DNA from: Bacteroidota bacterium
GTDB lineage: Bacteria > Bacteroidota > Bacteroidia > Chitinophagales > Chitinophagaceae
Length of the DNA: 7,817 bases
Direction of reading: 5' to 3'
Assembly (NCBI GenBank): GCA_023386855.1
Contig: JAEWIW010000360.1
Location: 1 to 7,817, forward strand
Made by a program: the position numbers and the translations under genes. Each line of letters begins with the position of its first letter. Positions within the stretch are counted from its first letter, which is position 1. The notes beneath the pieces were generated by a model. It made no database searches. It had not been told where the DNA came from and was given only the letters and a program-made list of their open reading frames with translations. Shown one piece after another: positions 1 through 6,410 of the stretch.

Positions 1-2
1 GT

Positions 3-1181
3 GTGCAGAAGCTCGCGAGAAAAAACTTTCCCTTAATACAGCAGAAAGGATGGATCGAAAAAACAAGGCAGCTGACGCTGGATAATCTTTCCAAAGGCTT
101 CCTGCCCCAGCTTTCCATCAATGCACAGGGTTCTTACCAATCAGATGTAACGGGATTAAAACTCAACCTGCCGAACATGTATATCCCTACAGTTAGTAAG
201 GACCAGTACAGGATAATTGCGGATATGAACCAGCTCCTTTTTGATGGCGGAACGATCAAATACCAGAAAGCACTGCAAACACTTTCCGCCAGAGGAAGTG
301 ATATTGAAGTGGAAATCGAGCTTTTCAAACTGAAACAAAGGATTAATGAAATATACCTTGGCATTTTATTGATGCAGGAACAGGTTCAGCAATTAAACCT
401 GGTGAAAGAAGACCTCCAATCCGGGATCAATAAAGTTAGTGCACAGGTAGAAAATGGAACGGCCTTCCGGTCGGCACTTGATCTTATCAAGGCAGAATCG
501 CTAAAAAATGAACAGCAGCTTATCGAAGCCTCATCGGCAAAAGAAGCTTGGAAGGAAGTACTTGCCCTGTTATCCGGAACAGATATTAAAGAACTGGAAA
601 ACCTCGAAAATCCAGGCGTTAAAATACATTATAGTGAAAGCATCAACCGCCCGGAGATATTGCTACTTGATAACCAGTCAGCCATGGCCTTACAACAAAA
701 AGAGTTGGTAAGGGCAAGGATACTTCCCAAAACAAGCCTTTTCTTCCAGGGAGGTTATGGTCGACCGGGACTGAACATGCTCAAAGATGCATTCGAATGG
801 TTTTATATCGGGGGCGTTCGGCTTAACTGGTCGATCAGTTCATTTTACACTCAACGACAGGAAAAGCAGCTGGCAGATATCCAGCAAACGATGGTTGAGA
901 TCAAAAAACAAACCTTCCTGCTAAATACCAATGCTGAATTAAAGCAACAGGCCGCGGAGATCAATAAAATAAAATCCTTACTGGAAAAAGATGAACAGAT
1001 CATTGCTTTAAGAACTTCTGTTAAGCAGGCTGCAGAAGCACAACTTGAAAATGGCGTGATAACAGCAAACGATTTTATCCGCGAGGTCACCGCTGAAAAC
1101 CTTGCCAGGCAAACCTATTCAACGCACCAGCTCCAGCTGGTCCGCGCAGAAATTAATTATAACACCCTTATTGGAGAATAA
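3..1181 (+). CDS. TolC-family outer-membrane efflux channel, 5'-truncated
   Basis: This is an outer-membrane efflux protein of the TolC/OEP family: a trimeric beta-barrel plus periplasmic alpha-barrel that forms the exit duct of a tripartite pump. About 392 residues are visible. They open with QKLARKNFPLIQQKG, which matches the first helix of the mature protein (usually 'A...A..NNP.I'), so the signal peptide and first mature residues, perhaps 25 to 45 residues, lie left of the window. The GTG at position 3 is most likely an internal Val codon, not a start. Long Gln/Glu/Lys-rich helices (about residues 93-190 and 280-375) alternate with barrel-like stretches (about 35-75 and 240-275), giving the two-repeat OEP layout. 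The stop TAA is 1 base before the ATG of the adaptor gene, so the channel is probably dedicated to this pump. Family call is firm; substrate unknown. Confidence 0.88.
   Translation: MQKLARKNFPLIQQKGWIEKTRQLTLDNLSKGFLPQLSINAQGSYQSDVTGLKLNLPNMYIPTVSKDQYRIIADMNQLLFDGGTIKYQKALQTLSARGSDIEVEIELFKLKQRINEIYLGILLMQEQVQQLNLVKEDLQSGINKVSAQVENGTAFRSALDLIKAESLKNEQQLIEASSAKEAWKEVLALLSGTDIKELENLENPGVKIHYSESINRPEILLLDNQSAMALQQKELVRARILPKTSLFFQGGYGRPGLNMLKDAFEWFYIGGVRLNWSISSFYTQRQEKQLADIQQTMVEIKKQTFLLNTNAELKQQAAEINKIKSLLEKDEQIIALRTSVKQAAEAQLENGVITANDFIREVTAENLARQTYSTHQLQLVRAEINYNTLIGE
1173..1176 (+). promoter_or_regulatory. Shine-Dalgarno site of the adaptor gene
   Basis: GGAG lies 6 bases before ATG 1183, inside the last codons of the channel gene. 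It supports ATG 1183 rather than an in-frame ATG at 1102, which would remove the lipoprotein signal from the N terminus. It is the best-formed ribosome binding site in the window; the other starts have weak or no complementarity, as is common in Bacteroidota. Confidence 0.6.
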
Positions 1182-1182
1182 T

Positions 1183-2145
1183 ATGAAACCCAGTTTATTA
1201 CCCATTTTATTACTGTTCCTCCTGCCTGTTTCAGGTTGCAAAAATGATGATGGAAACTTTGATGCACAGGGAACTTTTGAAGCAGAGGAGGTTATCGTAT
1301 CATCAGAACTGCCTGGCAGGATTCTTTCCTTTTCCATTGATGAAGGAAATAGCTACCAGCAGGGCGATACCGTTGGAACCATTGATGCGGAAAACCTGGA
1401 TCTTCAAAAAGCGCAGGTGCAGGCTTCTATGGAAGCCCTGAGTGAAAAGACCCTTGATGTACAACCACAGGTAAGGTTATTGGAAGAACAACTTAAAGTT
1501 CAGCAGGAGCAGATGAAAAATCTTTTGCATGAAAAAGAACGTGTTGAAAATTTGTACCAGCGGGATGCCGCTACCGGGAAACAAAAAGATGATATTCTTT
1601 CGCAGGTAGAAATACTTCGCCAACAGATGGAGGTAACAAAGCAACAATTAAATGTTCAGCGAACCAACATCGGAACCCAAAACAAAAGTATTCTAAGCGA
1701 GCGCAAACCCTTACAGAAAAGAGTTGAACAGCTCGATGAACAGCTCGGAAAATCAATCATAATAAACCCTGTGAGCGGAACAGTATTGACAAAATATGCA
1801 GAAAAAGGTGAGATCACTGCACCGGGTAAAGCTTTATATAAGATCGCGGACCTGTCGACACTAATCCTTCGTGCCTATATAACCGGTGAGCAATTACCTT
1901 CTGTAAAAACAGGCCAGCAGGTGAGTGTATATATAGATGATCGTGATGGCAAATACAAGGAATACCAGGGTACCATCAGGACCATTGCGGATAAAGCAGA
2001 GTTCACGCCTAAAACCATCCAGACAAAAGATGAAAGGGCAAACCTGGTATATGCCATCAGGATTGCAGTAAAGAACGATGGATATCTTAAGATAGGCATG
2101 TATGGAGAAGTAAAATTCAATCCTACACATGAACAGCAACAATAA
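1183..2145 (+). CDS. HlyD/YbhG-like periplasmic adaptor, lipoprotein
   Basis: This is a membrane fusion protein (periplasmic adaptor) of 320 residues that links inner-membrane ABC permeases to the TolC-type channel. Residues 1-19 form a lipoprotein signal: Met-Lys, a Leu-rich core, and lipobox VSGC with Cys19. Residues about 30-68 (TFEAEEVIVSSELPGRI, then EGNSYQQGD) are the first half of a biotinyl-lipoyl-like domain. Residues about 73-190 are a long Gln/Glu-rich coiled-coil hairpin. The second lipoyl half follows at about 193-223 (INPVSGTVLTKY, GEITAPG), then a beta-barrel domain to the C terminus (TGQQVSVYIDD, LKIGMYGEVKF). The domain order is that of the HlyD_D23/YbhG group. The start is chosen for the Shine-Dalgarno site and lipobox; an in-frame ATG at 1102 lies inside the channel gene. 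The 3' end overlaps the next gene by 17 bases. The acidic stretch after the lipid Cys (KNDD) is discussed in the findings. Confidence 0.9.
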   Translation: MKPSLLPILLLFLLPVSGCKNDDGNFDAQGTFEAEEVIVSSELPGRILSFSIDEGNSYQQGDTVGTIDAENLDLQKAQVQASMEALSEKTLDVQPQVRLLEEQLKVQQEQMKNLLHEKERVENLYQRDAATGKQKDDILSQVEILRQQMEVTKQQLNVQRTNIGTQNKSILSERKPLQKRVEQLDEQLGKSIIINPVSGTVLTKYAEKGEITAPGKALYKIADLSTLILRAYITGEQLPSVKTGQQVSVYIDDRDGKYKEYQGTIRTIADKAEFTPKTIQTKDERANLVYAIRIAVKNDGYLKIGMYGEVKFNPTHEQQQ

Positions 2146-3070
2146 ATTTTTGATGCAGGAAGTAGTGAAGGCCAGTAACCTGGAAAAAAATTATGTTTCC
2201 AAAAAGCAGTCGGTCAATGCTGTAAAAAATGTTTCATTTTCCATTGCGGAAGGAGAACTGTTCGGCATTATCGGTCCGGATGGCGCAGGCAAAACCTCGT
2301 TGTTCAGGATGCTTACCACCCTGCTGCTGCCGGATGCAGGAGTCGCATCGGTAGCAGGGTTTGATATTGTGAAAGATTATAAGGAGATCAGGAAGATAGT
2401 GGGTTATATGCCAGGAAGATTTTCCCTTTACCAGGATCTTACGGTAAAAGAAAACCTTGAATTCTTTGCCACCATATTCAACACCACTGTTGAGGCCAAC
2501 TATGAACTTATAAAGAATATTTACCAGCAGATCGAACCCTTTGCAGATCGCAAAGCGGGAAAATTATCGGGTGGCATGAAACAAAAGCTGGCCCTGAGTT
2601 GTGCATTGATCCATCGTCCCACAGTTTTATTCCTCGATGAACCCACTACAGGTGTGGATGCAGTATCAAGAAAAGAATTCTGGGAGATACTTAAACATCT
2701 TAAATCAGAAGGAATTACTATCCTGGTATCTACGCCTTATATGGATGAAGCCGGTTTGTGCGACAGGGTAGCCCTTATGCATCATGGATCCTTATTGAAA
2801 ACAGACACACCAGCAAATATAATCAGCCAGTTCAACCTTCCCCTGCTCGCAGCCAAAAGCAGCAATATGTTTGCATTGTTGAATACACTTCGCAGTTCTT
2901 CCATGGTAAAGGATGTTTATCCTTTTGGTGAATATCATCATGTTATTCTTCACGATGAAAAACAAAGAAAGACATTCAGCGACCAGTTAACGGCAAGTAT
3001 GGATGACCTGGAAATATCCTTTCCGCAACCCAATATCGAGGATTGTTTTATTAACATGATTGCGCATTGA
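2129..3070 (+). CDS. ABC transporter ATPase, YbhF N-terminal-half type (degenerate Q- and H-loops)
   Basis: This is a 313-residue ABC-2-type nucleotide-binding subunit on the cytoplasmic face of the pump. Visible motifs are Walker A GPDGAGKT (49-56), signature LSGGMKQK (146-153), Walker B LFLDEP (167-172) with catalytic Glu171, and GVDAVSR as D-loop. Two expected residues are missing: the Q-loop reads YMPGRFSLY with Gly96 instead of Gln, and the H-loop reads VSTPYMDEA with Pro203 instead of His. Residues about 232-313 are a C-terminal extension absent from the next ATPase; it ends in NIEDCFINMI, as in the first half of E. coli YbhF (recalled, not aligned here). The Asp in Walker A (GPDG rather than GPNG) is also a YbhF first-half trait. 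The start ATG 2129 overlaps the adaptor gene and has no clear Shine-Dalgarno; ATG 2153 (residue 9) is an alternative. It is likely the non-catalytic partner in a heterodimer with the next gene product. Confidence 0.9.
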   Translation: MNSNNKFLMQEVVKASNLEKNYVSKKQSVNAVKNVSFSIAEGELFGIIGPDGAGKTSLFRMLTTLLLPDAGVASVAGFDIVKDYKEIRKIVGYMPGRFSLYQDLTVKENLEFFATIFNTTVEANYELIKNIYQQIEPFADRKAGKLSGGMKQKLALSCALIHRPTVLFLDEPTTGVDAVSRKEFWEILKHLKSEGITILVSTPYMDEAGLCDRVALMHHGSLLKTDTPANIISQFNLPLLAAKSSNMFALLNTLRSSSMVKDVYPFGEYHHVILHDEKQRKTFSDQLTASMDDLEISFPQPNIEDCFINMIAH

Positions 3071-3072
3071 CC

Positions 3073-3819
3073 ATGGAAAAGGTACAAATGATAAACGTAG
3101 AGCAACTAACCAAAAAATTTGGTGATTTCACGGCAGTGGACGCCATCAGTTTCAATGTAAACAAAGGTGAGATCTTTGGATTTCTTGGTGCAAATGGAGC
3201 CGGTAAAACCACTGCCATGCGCATGCTTTGCGGTCTTTCCATGCCAACATCGGGGAAAGCAACTGTGGCAGGGTTTGATGTTTACAGCCAGAATGAAAGG
3301 ATCAAGCAAAACATTGGCTATATGAGCCAGAAATTTTCGCTCTACGAGGATCTTACCATCAGGGAAAATATCCGGTTCTATGCCGGCATTTATGGAAAAA
3401 GCAATGCCTATATCAAAGAACATACAGCAAGAGTATTACATAGGCTTGGCCTGGAAAAAGAAGCCGATCAACTTGTAGGCTCACTGCCATTGGGATGGAA
3501 ACAAAAGCTTGCCTTTTCCGTAGCGATATTTCATGAACCGCAGGTTCTTTTCCTTGATGAACCCACCGGCGGGGTGGATCCTATTGCAAGGCGTGAATTC
3601 TGGAATCTGATTTATGAAGCAGCATCAACTGGCCTTACTGTATTTGTAACCACGCATTATATGGATGAGGCAGAATACTGCAACAGGTTATCCATCATGG
3701 TAGATGGAAGAATTGAGGCACTTGATACACCATCAGCACTTAAGAAAAATTTTCATGCAAAAAGCATGGATGAAGTGTTTATCAAACTGGCCAGGAAAGC
3801 AGAACGTTCAGCAGATTAA
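3073..3819 (+). CDS. ABC transporter ATPase, YbhF C-terminal-half type (degenerate signature)
   Basis: This is the second ABC nucleotide-binding subunit, 248 residues from ATG 3073. Visible motifs are Walker A GANGAGKT (39-46), Q-loop YMSQKFSLYEDLT with Gln86, Walker B LFLDEP (159-164) with Glu163, D-loop GGVDPIARRE, and H-loop VTTHYMDEAE with His195. All cis catalytic residues are present. The signature is abnormal: LPLGWKQK (138-145) replaces LSGGxKQK. The C half of E. coli YbhF has a similar LPLGF, from memory, so this looks like a family trait and not decay. The start is uncertain: ATG 3073 lies 2 bases after the previous stop, ATG 3088 has a better upstream AAAAGG, and a TTG at 3067 overlaps the stop of the previous gene. 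All give the same fold. It should drive ATP hydrolysis using the intact signature of the preceding ATPase. Confidence 0.9.
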   Translation: MEKVQMINVEQLTKKFGDFTAVDAISFNVNKGEIFGFLGANGAGKTTAMRMLCGLSMPTSGKATVAGFDVYSQNERIKQNIGYMSQKFSLYEDLTIRENIRFYAGIYGKSNAYIKEHTARVLHRLGLEKEADQLVGSLPLGWKQKLAFSVAIFHEPQVLFLDEPTGGVDPIARREFWNLIYEAASTGLTVFVTTHYMDEAEYCNRLSIMVDGRIEALDTPSALKKNFHAKSMDEVFIKLARKAERSAD

Positions 3820-3840
3820 CCGACCTGTTAAAAGAAGCAA

Positions 3841-4947
3841 ATGAAACAGTTTCTATCCTTTGTGAAAAAAGAGTTCTATCACATCTTCCGCGACAGGCAA
3901 ACCATGTTAATCCTGCTGGGAATGCCTATTGTGCAGATCATCATTTTTGGCTTTGCCCTTACCAATGAAGTCAAGAACACACGGATCGCCATCCTTGATC
4001 ATTCAAAAGATGCAGCTACCCGTTCCATCACTGCCAAACTTGACGCAAGCAAATATTTTGATATTGAAAGATCTTTGACCACGCAAAATGAGATCGCTCA
4101 AACCTTTCAGCGTTCAAAGGTCAAACTGGTGGTCGTATTCCCCCAGAACTTCTATGACGACCTGCAGCATTTCAATAAAGCTCAGGTGCAACTCATTGCA
4201 GATGCTTCGGATCCCAATCTTGCCAATACAGTCACCAATTATGCCAGTGCCATATTGCTCGACTGGCTCGACAACCTGAAACAGGGTAGAAAGCTTCCCT
4301 ATACTATTGAAACCAAAACAAGGATGCTATATAACCCCCAGCTTAAGGGTGCTTATAGCATGGTGCCTGGTGTGATGGCCATGGTGCTGATGATGGTTTG
4401 TACCATGATGACTGCCATAACTGTGGTGAAAGAAAAAGAACTGGGTACCATGGAGGTATTACTGGCCTCCCCTATCAGGCCAATAAAGATAATCATGGCT
4501 AAAGCCGTTCCAAACCTTGCATTATCGATCGTCAATATCAGTACCATTCTACTACTGAGCGTATATGTATTGAACGTGCCAATAAATGGCAGCCTGCTGT
4601 TGCTGGTATTTGAAAGCATCCTGTTTACTTTATGTTGTCTTGCACTGGGATTGCTTATATCTACCGCTACAGATTCCCAGCAGACGGCCATGTTCGTTTC
4701 ACTTACCGGTATGTTCCTGCCCACCGTTATGCTAAGTGGTTTTATGTTCCCTGTGGAAAACATGCCCGTAGTATTGAGAACCATTTCAAATATAGTTCCC
4801 GCTAAATGGTATTACCTGATCGTAAAAGCTGTTATGATAAAAGGCGTTGGCTTTACAGCAGTATGGAAAGAAACAATGGTACTGACGATGATGACAGTTT
4901 TATTATTGTTTTTAAGTATTAAAAAATTCAGGATCAGACTGGCATGA
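3841..4947 (+). CDS. ABC-2 type permease, YbhS-like
   Basis: This is an inner-membrane permease of the ABC-2 family, 368 residues. It starts with an amphipathic cytoplasmic helix (KKEFYHIFRDRQ), then one membrane segment at about 21-40. A large extracytoplasmic domain spans about 42-170 (IAILDHSKD, LIADASDPNLANTV). Five further membrane segments lie at about 173-196, 222-245, 252-274, 282-304 and 343-360. The cytoplasmic coupling segment KEKELGTMEVLLASPIRP (197-214) is a hallmark of the family, as is LSGFMFPVENMPVVLR (298-313). Similarity in style to E. coli YbhS (SEPN, SGFIF..DSMP motifs) is from memory. It starts 21 bases after the ATPase gene, preceded by an A/G-rich stretch, and its TGA overlaps the next ATG in the tetranucleotide ATGA. 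It probably forms the transmembrane heterodimer with the next gene product. Confidence 0.9.
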   Translation: MKQFLSFVKKEFYHIFRDRQTMLILLGMPIVQIIIFGFALTNEVKNTRIAILDHSKDAATRSITAKLDASKYFDIERSLTTQNEIAQTFQRSKVKLVVVFPQNFYDDLQHFNKAQVQLIADASDPNLANTVTNYASAILLDWLDNLKQGRKLPYTIETKTRMLYNPQLKGAYSMVPGVMAMVLMMVCTMMTAITVVKEKELGTMEVLLASPIRPIKIIMAKAVPNLALSIVNISTILLLSVYVLNVPINGSLLLLVFESILFTLCCLALGLLISTATDSQQTAMFVSLTGMFLPTVMLSGFMFPVENMPVVLRTISNIVPAKWYYLIVKAVMIKGVGFTAVWKETMVLTMMTVLLLFLSIKKFRIRLA

Positions 4948-6062
4948 GAACATTAAAATTTTTATTGCAGAAAGAGTTCAGGCAGATCTTCAGGAATCCT
5001 GTGATCATGCGACTGATCTTTGTCATGCCCGTAATGCAATTGCTCATCCTTCCCTGGGCTGCAGATTATGAAGTGAAGAATATCCGGATCAGCATTGTTG
5101 ATCATGATCATTCTGCCTATTCAAGACAATTGATTTCCAAGATCACCGCATCAGGATATTTTTTATTGGAAGAAAATGCAGCAAGTTTTAAGCAGGCCCT
5201 GCACACAGTAGAAAGAGACCGTGCCGATCTCATCTTCGAAATACCCGCAGACTTTGAAAAAACCCTGGTGAAAGAAAATGAGGCGCAACTGTTTATGGCT
5301 ATCAATGCCATCAATGGTGTAAAAGCTAACCTTGGGGGACTCTACCTGCAAAGCATTATAAGGGATTTTAACCAGCAGGTGCGTATGAAATGGATACAGA
5401 TGCCGAGGTTGAACCAGGAATTAACGCTTGACATTACTACTTCAAACTGGTTCAATCCTTTGCTGAATTACCAGTTCTTCATGGTCCCCGGCATCATTGT
5501 GCTGCTGGTAACCCTGGTTGGAGCCAATCTTTCGGCCATGAATATTGTAAGAGAAAAAGAGATTGGAACCATTGAACAGATCAATGTTACGCCCATTAAA
5601 AAAATACATTTCAAACTGGGGAAGCTTATCCCCTTCTGGATACTGGGTATAGTGGTATTATCGGTAGGCTTTGTAATAGCCTATATCTTTTATGGAATAT
5701 TACCTGCTGGAAGTGCCATCGTGATCTATGCTTTTTCTGCCGTTTACCTGCTTGCTGTGTTGGGATTAGGACTGCTCATTTCAACCTATACCCATAGCCA
5801 GCAACAGGCCATGCTGATATCGTTTTTTATGATGATGGTCTTTATTTTACTTGGCGGGTTATACACTTCCATTGAAAGCATGCCCACCTGGGCACAATAC
5901 ATCACTAAAATAAATCCCGTGGCCTATTTCATTGATGTGATGCGGATGATCGTTTTGAAAGGAAGTGGCTTTTATGATATACGATATCATTTTATGATCA
6001 TCAGCGCCTTCGCCCTGGTATTGAATGGATGGGCCGTGGTGAATTATAAAAAGAGAAGCTGA
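4944..6062 (+). CDS. ABC-2 type permease, YbhR-like
   Basis: This is the second ABC-2 permease, 372 residues, with the same layout as its neighbour: N-terminal coupling helix LQKEFRQIFRNP, first membrane segment at about 23-40, extracytoplasmic domain at about 42-175, then membrane segments at about 177-201, 228-250, 255-280, 289-309 and 347-367. Diagnostic stretches are NWFNPLLNYQFFMVPG (168-183), REKEIGTIEQINVTPIKK (203-220), GLGLLIST (274-281) and INPVAYFIDVMRMIVLKG (323-340), which fit the YbhR branch. The ATG overlaps the stop of the preceding permease by 4 bases; AGGA (4930-4933) could serve as its ribosome site. It is the last gene of the operon: after its TGA come a T6 run and the repeat arrays, then a convergent gene. 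The final residues YKKRS are a usual short cytoplasmic tail, so it looks complete. Confidence 0.9.
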   Translation: MRTLKFLLQKEFRQIFRNPVIMRLIFVMPVMQLLILPWAADYEVKNIRISIVDHDHSAYSRQLISKITASGYFLLEENAASFKQALHTVERDRADLIFEIPADFEKTLVKENEAQLFMAINAINGVKANLGGLYLQSIIRDFNQQVRMKWIQMPRLNQELTLDITTSNWFNPLLNYQFFMVPGIIVLLVTLVGANLSAMNIVREKEIGTIEQINVTPIKKIHFKLGKLIPFWILGIVVLSVGFVIAYIFYGILPAGSAIVIYAFSAVYLLAVLGLGLLISTYTHSQQQAMLISFFMMMVFILLGGLYTSIESMPTWAQYITKINPVAYFIDVMRMIVLKGSGFYDIRYHFMIISAFALVLNGWAVVNYKKRS

Positions 6063-6068
6063 TTTTTT

Positions 6069-6142
6069 GGAATACGGAAAACGGAATACGGAATACGGAA
6101 TGATAAATACAAATATTAAACGAAATACAAAATACAAAATGA
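6069..6142 (+). repeat. Left 7-base tandem repeat array
   Basis: The array begins 6 bases after the permease stop codon. It has four near-identical units of GGAATAC (one reads GGAAAAC) at 6069, 6076, 6083 and 6090, then GGAATGA at 6097, TAAATAC at 6104 and a decayed AAATATT at 6111. After a 4-base interruption three more units follow at 6122, 6129 and 6136 (GAAATAC, AAAATAC, AAAATGA). The unit therefore drifts from a GG-containing to an AT-only form. It reads in the same sense as the upstream operon. It is not a CRISPR: units are too short and there are no spacers. Confidence 0.8.
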
Positions 6143-6281
6143 GGCGTTGGAAATGTACCAGGTTAACTGAGAAAAATAATCTATTCAAATAGGTAGGGGT
6201 TAGAATAAGCAAAGAGTTACAGGTAAACTTGCCCTTCCGGCAAAATGTCTAATCGATCTTCTTATACGATGCCTATTAATA

Positions 6282-6344
6282 ACAAGAATGCCCCCAGCAT
6301 TTTCTATTAGTTTTTTGTATTTCAATTCCCCCAATCATTCTTGT
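6282..6344. repeat. 9-bp inverted repeat with C5 flanks
   Basis: ACAAGAATG at 6282-6290 is matched by its exact reverse complement CATTCTTGT at 6336-6344, with 45 bases between. A run of five C borders the left copy, and another (6328-6332) lies three bases inside the right copy. The copies bracket a hairpin and an outlying pair of heptamers. Function is unknown and chance pairing in AT-rich DNA is possible. Confidence 0.4.
6285..6303. terminator. Weak candidate hairpin terminator
   Basis: AATGC at 6287-6291 pairs perfectly with GCATT at 6297-6301 around the loop CCCCA. Two more pairs (one G-T on the + strand) extend the stem to 6285-6303. On the + strand a T-rich stretch follows, including six T at 6311-6316, which fits intrinsic termination of the exporter transcript. 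On the - strand the downstream stretch is only moderately T-rich. The stem is short and low in GC, so this is a weak call. No better terminator is visible between the two convergent genes. Confidence 0.25.
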
Positions 6345-6410
6345 CTTGTATTTCGTATTTTGTTTTTTGTATTTCAAATTCCGTTTTCAGTTTTCCGTTT
6401 TCCGTTTTCT
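6310..6410 (-). repeat. Right 7-base tandem repeat array, inverted relative to the left one
   Basis: Nine contiguous 7-base units fill 6348-6410 without a break in phase. Read on the - strand from the synthase stop they are four xGAAAAC-type units (6404-6410 back to 6383-6389), one GGAATTT unit (6376-6382), then four GAAATAC/AAAAAAC/AAAATAC/GAAATAC units down to 6348. After 17 unrelated bases, three more units lie at 6310-6330. The 16-mer GTTTTTTGTATTTCAA occurs exactly at 6310-6325 and again at 6362-6377, a direct repeat suggesting duplication within the array. Consensus and drift mirror the left array. Confidence 0.8.

Larger units (their letters stand above)
6063..6408. other. Repeat-rich intergenic region between convergent genes
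   Basis: These 346 bases separate the end of the exporter operon from the end of the convergent synthase gene. They hold two 7-base repeat arrays in opposite orientation at the edges, a weak hairpin, a short inverted repeat, and a central part (about 6143-6281) in which no gene, RNA or strong structure is visible. Small perfect dyads inside it, CTATT-CA-AATAG (6181-6192) and TTGCC-CTTCC-GGCAA (6229-6243), are too short to interpret. No coding potential is convincing on either strand; an open frame running antisense from here into the permease gene looks like a shadow. Confidence 0.7.

Noticed and set aside
3060..3092. Possible frameshift splitting a single fused YbhF-type ATPase, since the two ATPase genes lie in different frames with almost no gap.
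   Set aside because: Both products have natural ends: the first has the usual YbhF first-half C terminus and the second has good ATG starts (3073, 3088) just before its first strand. No slippery sequence is evident. Two genes is the simpler reading.
4353..4784. Long open frame of 143 codons on the - strand.
   Set aside because: It is antisense to the YbhS-like permease gene, has no recognisable domain, and is explained by the codon pattern of the real gene.
6060..6068. Terminator using the six-T run right after the permease stop.
   Set aside because: No GC-rich hairpin precedes it; the upstream A-run could pair with the T-run only weakly.
5859..6212. Open frame of 117 codons on the - strand that starts in the intergenic region and runs into the YbhR-like permease gene.
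   Set aside because: Its N-terminal part translates repeats and AT-rich DNA, the rest is antisense shadow, and it has no ribosome site or family resemblance.
6308..6323. Bacteroidota-type promoter, because of TTTG-like strings near TA (TAGTTTTTTGTATTTC).
   Set aside because: The spacing does not fit the -33 TTTG / -7 TAnnTTTG pattern, the string belongs to the heptamer repeats, and no + strand gene follows.
6069..6410. CRISPR array.
   Set aside because: The repeat unit is 7 bases, degenerate and without spacers, and no cas gene is present.
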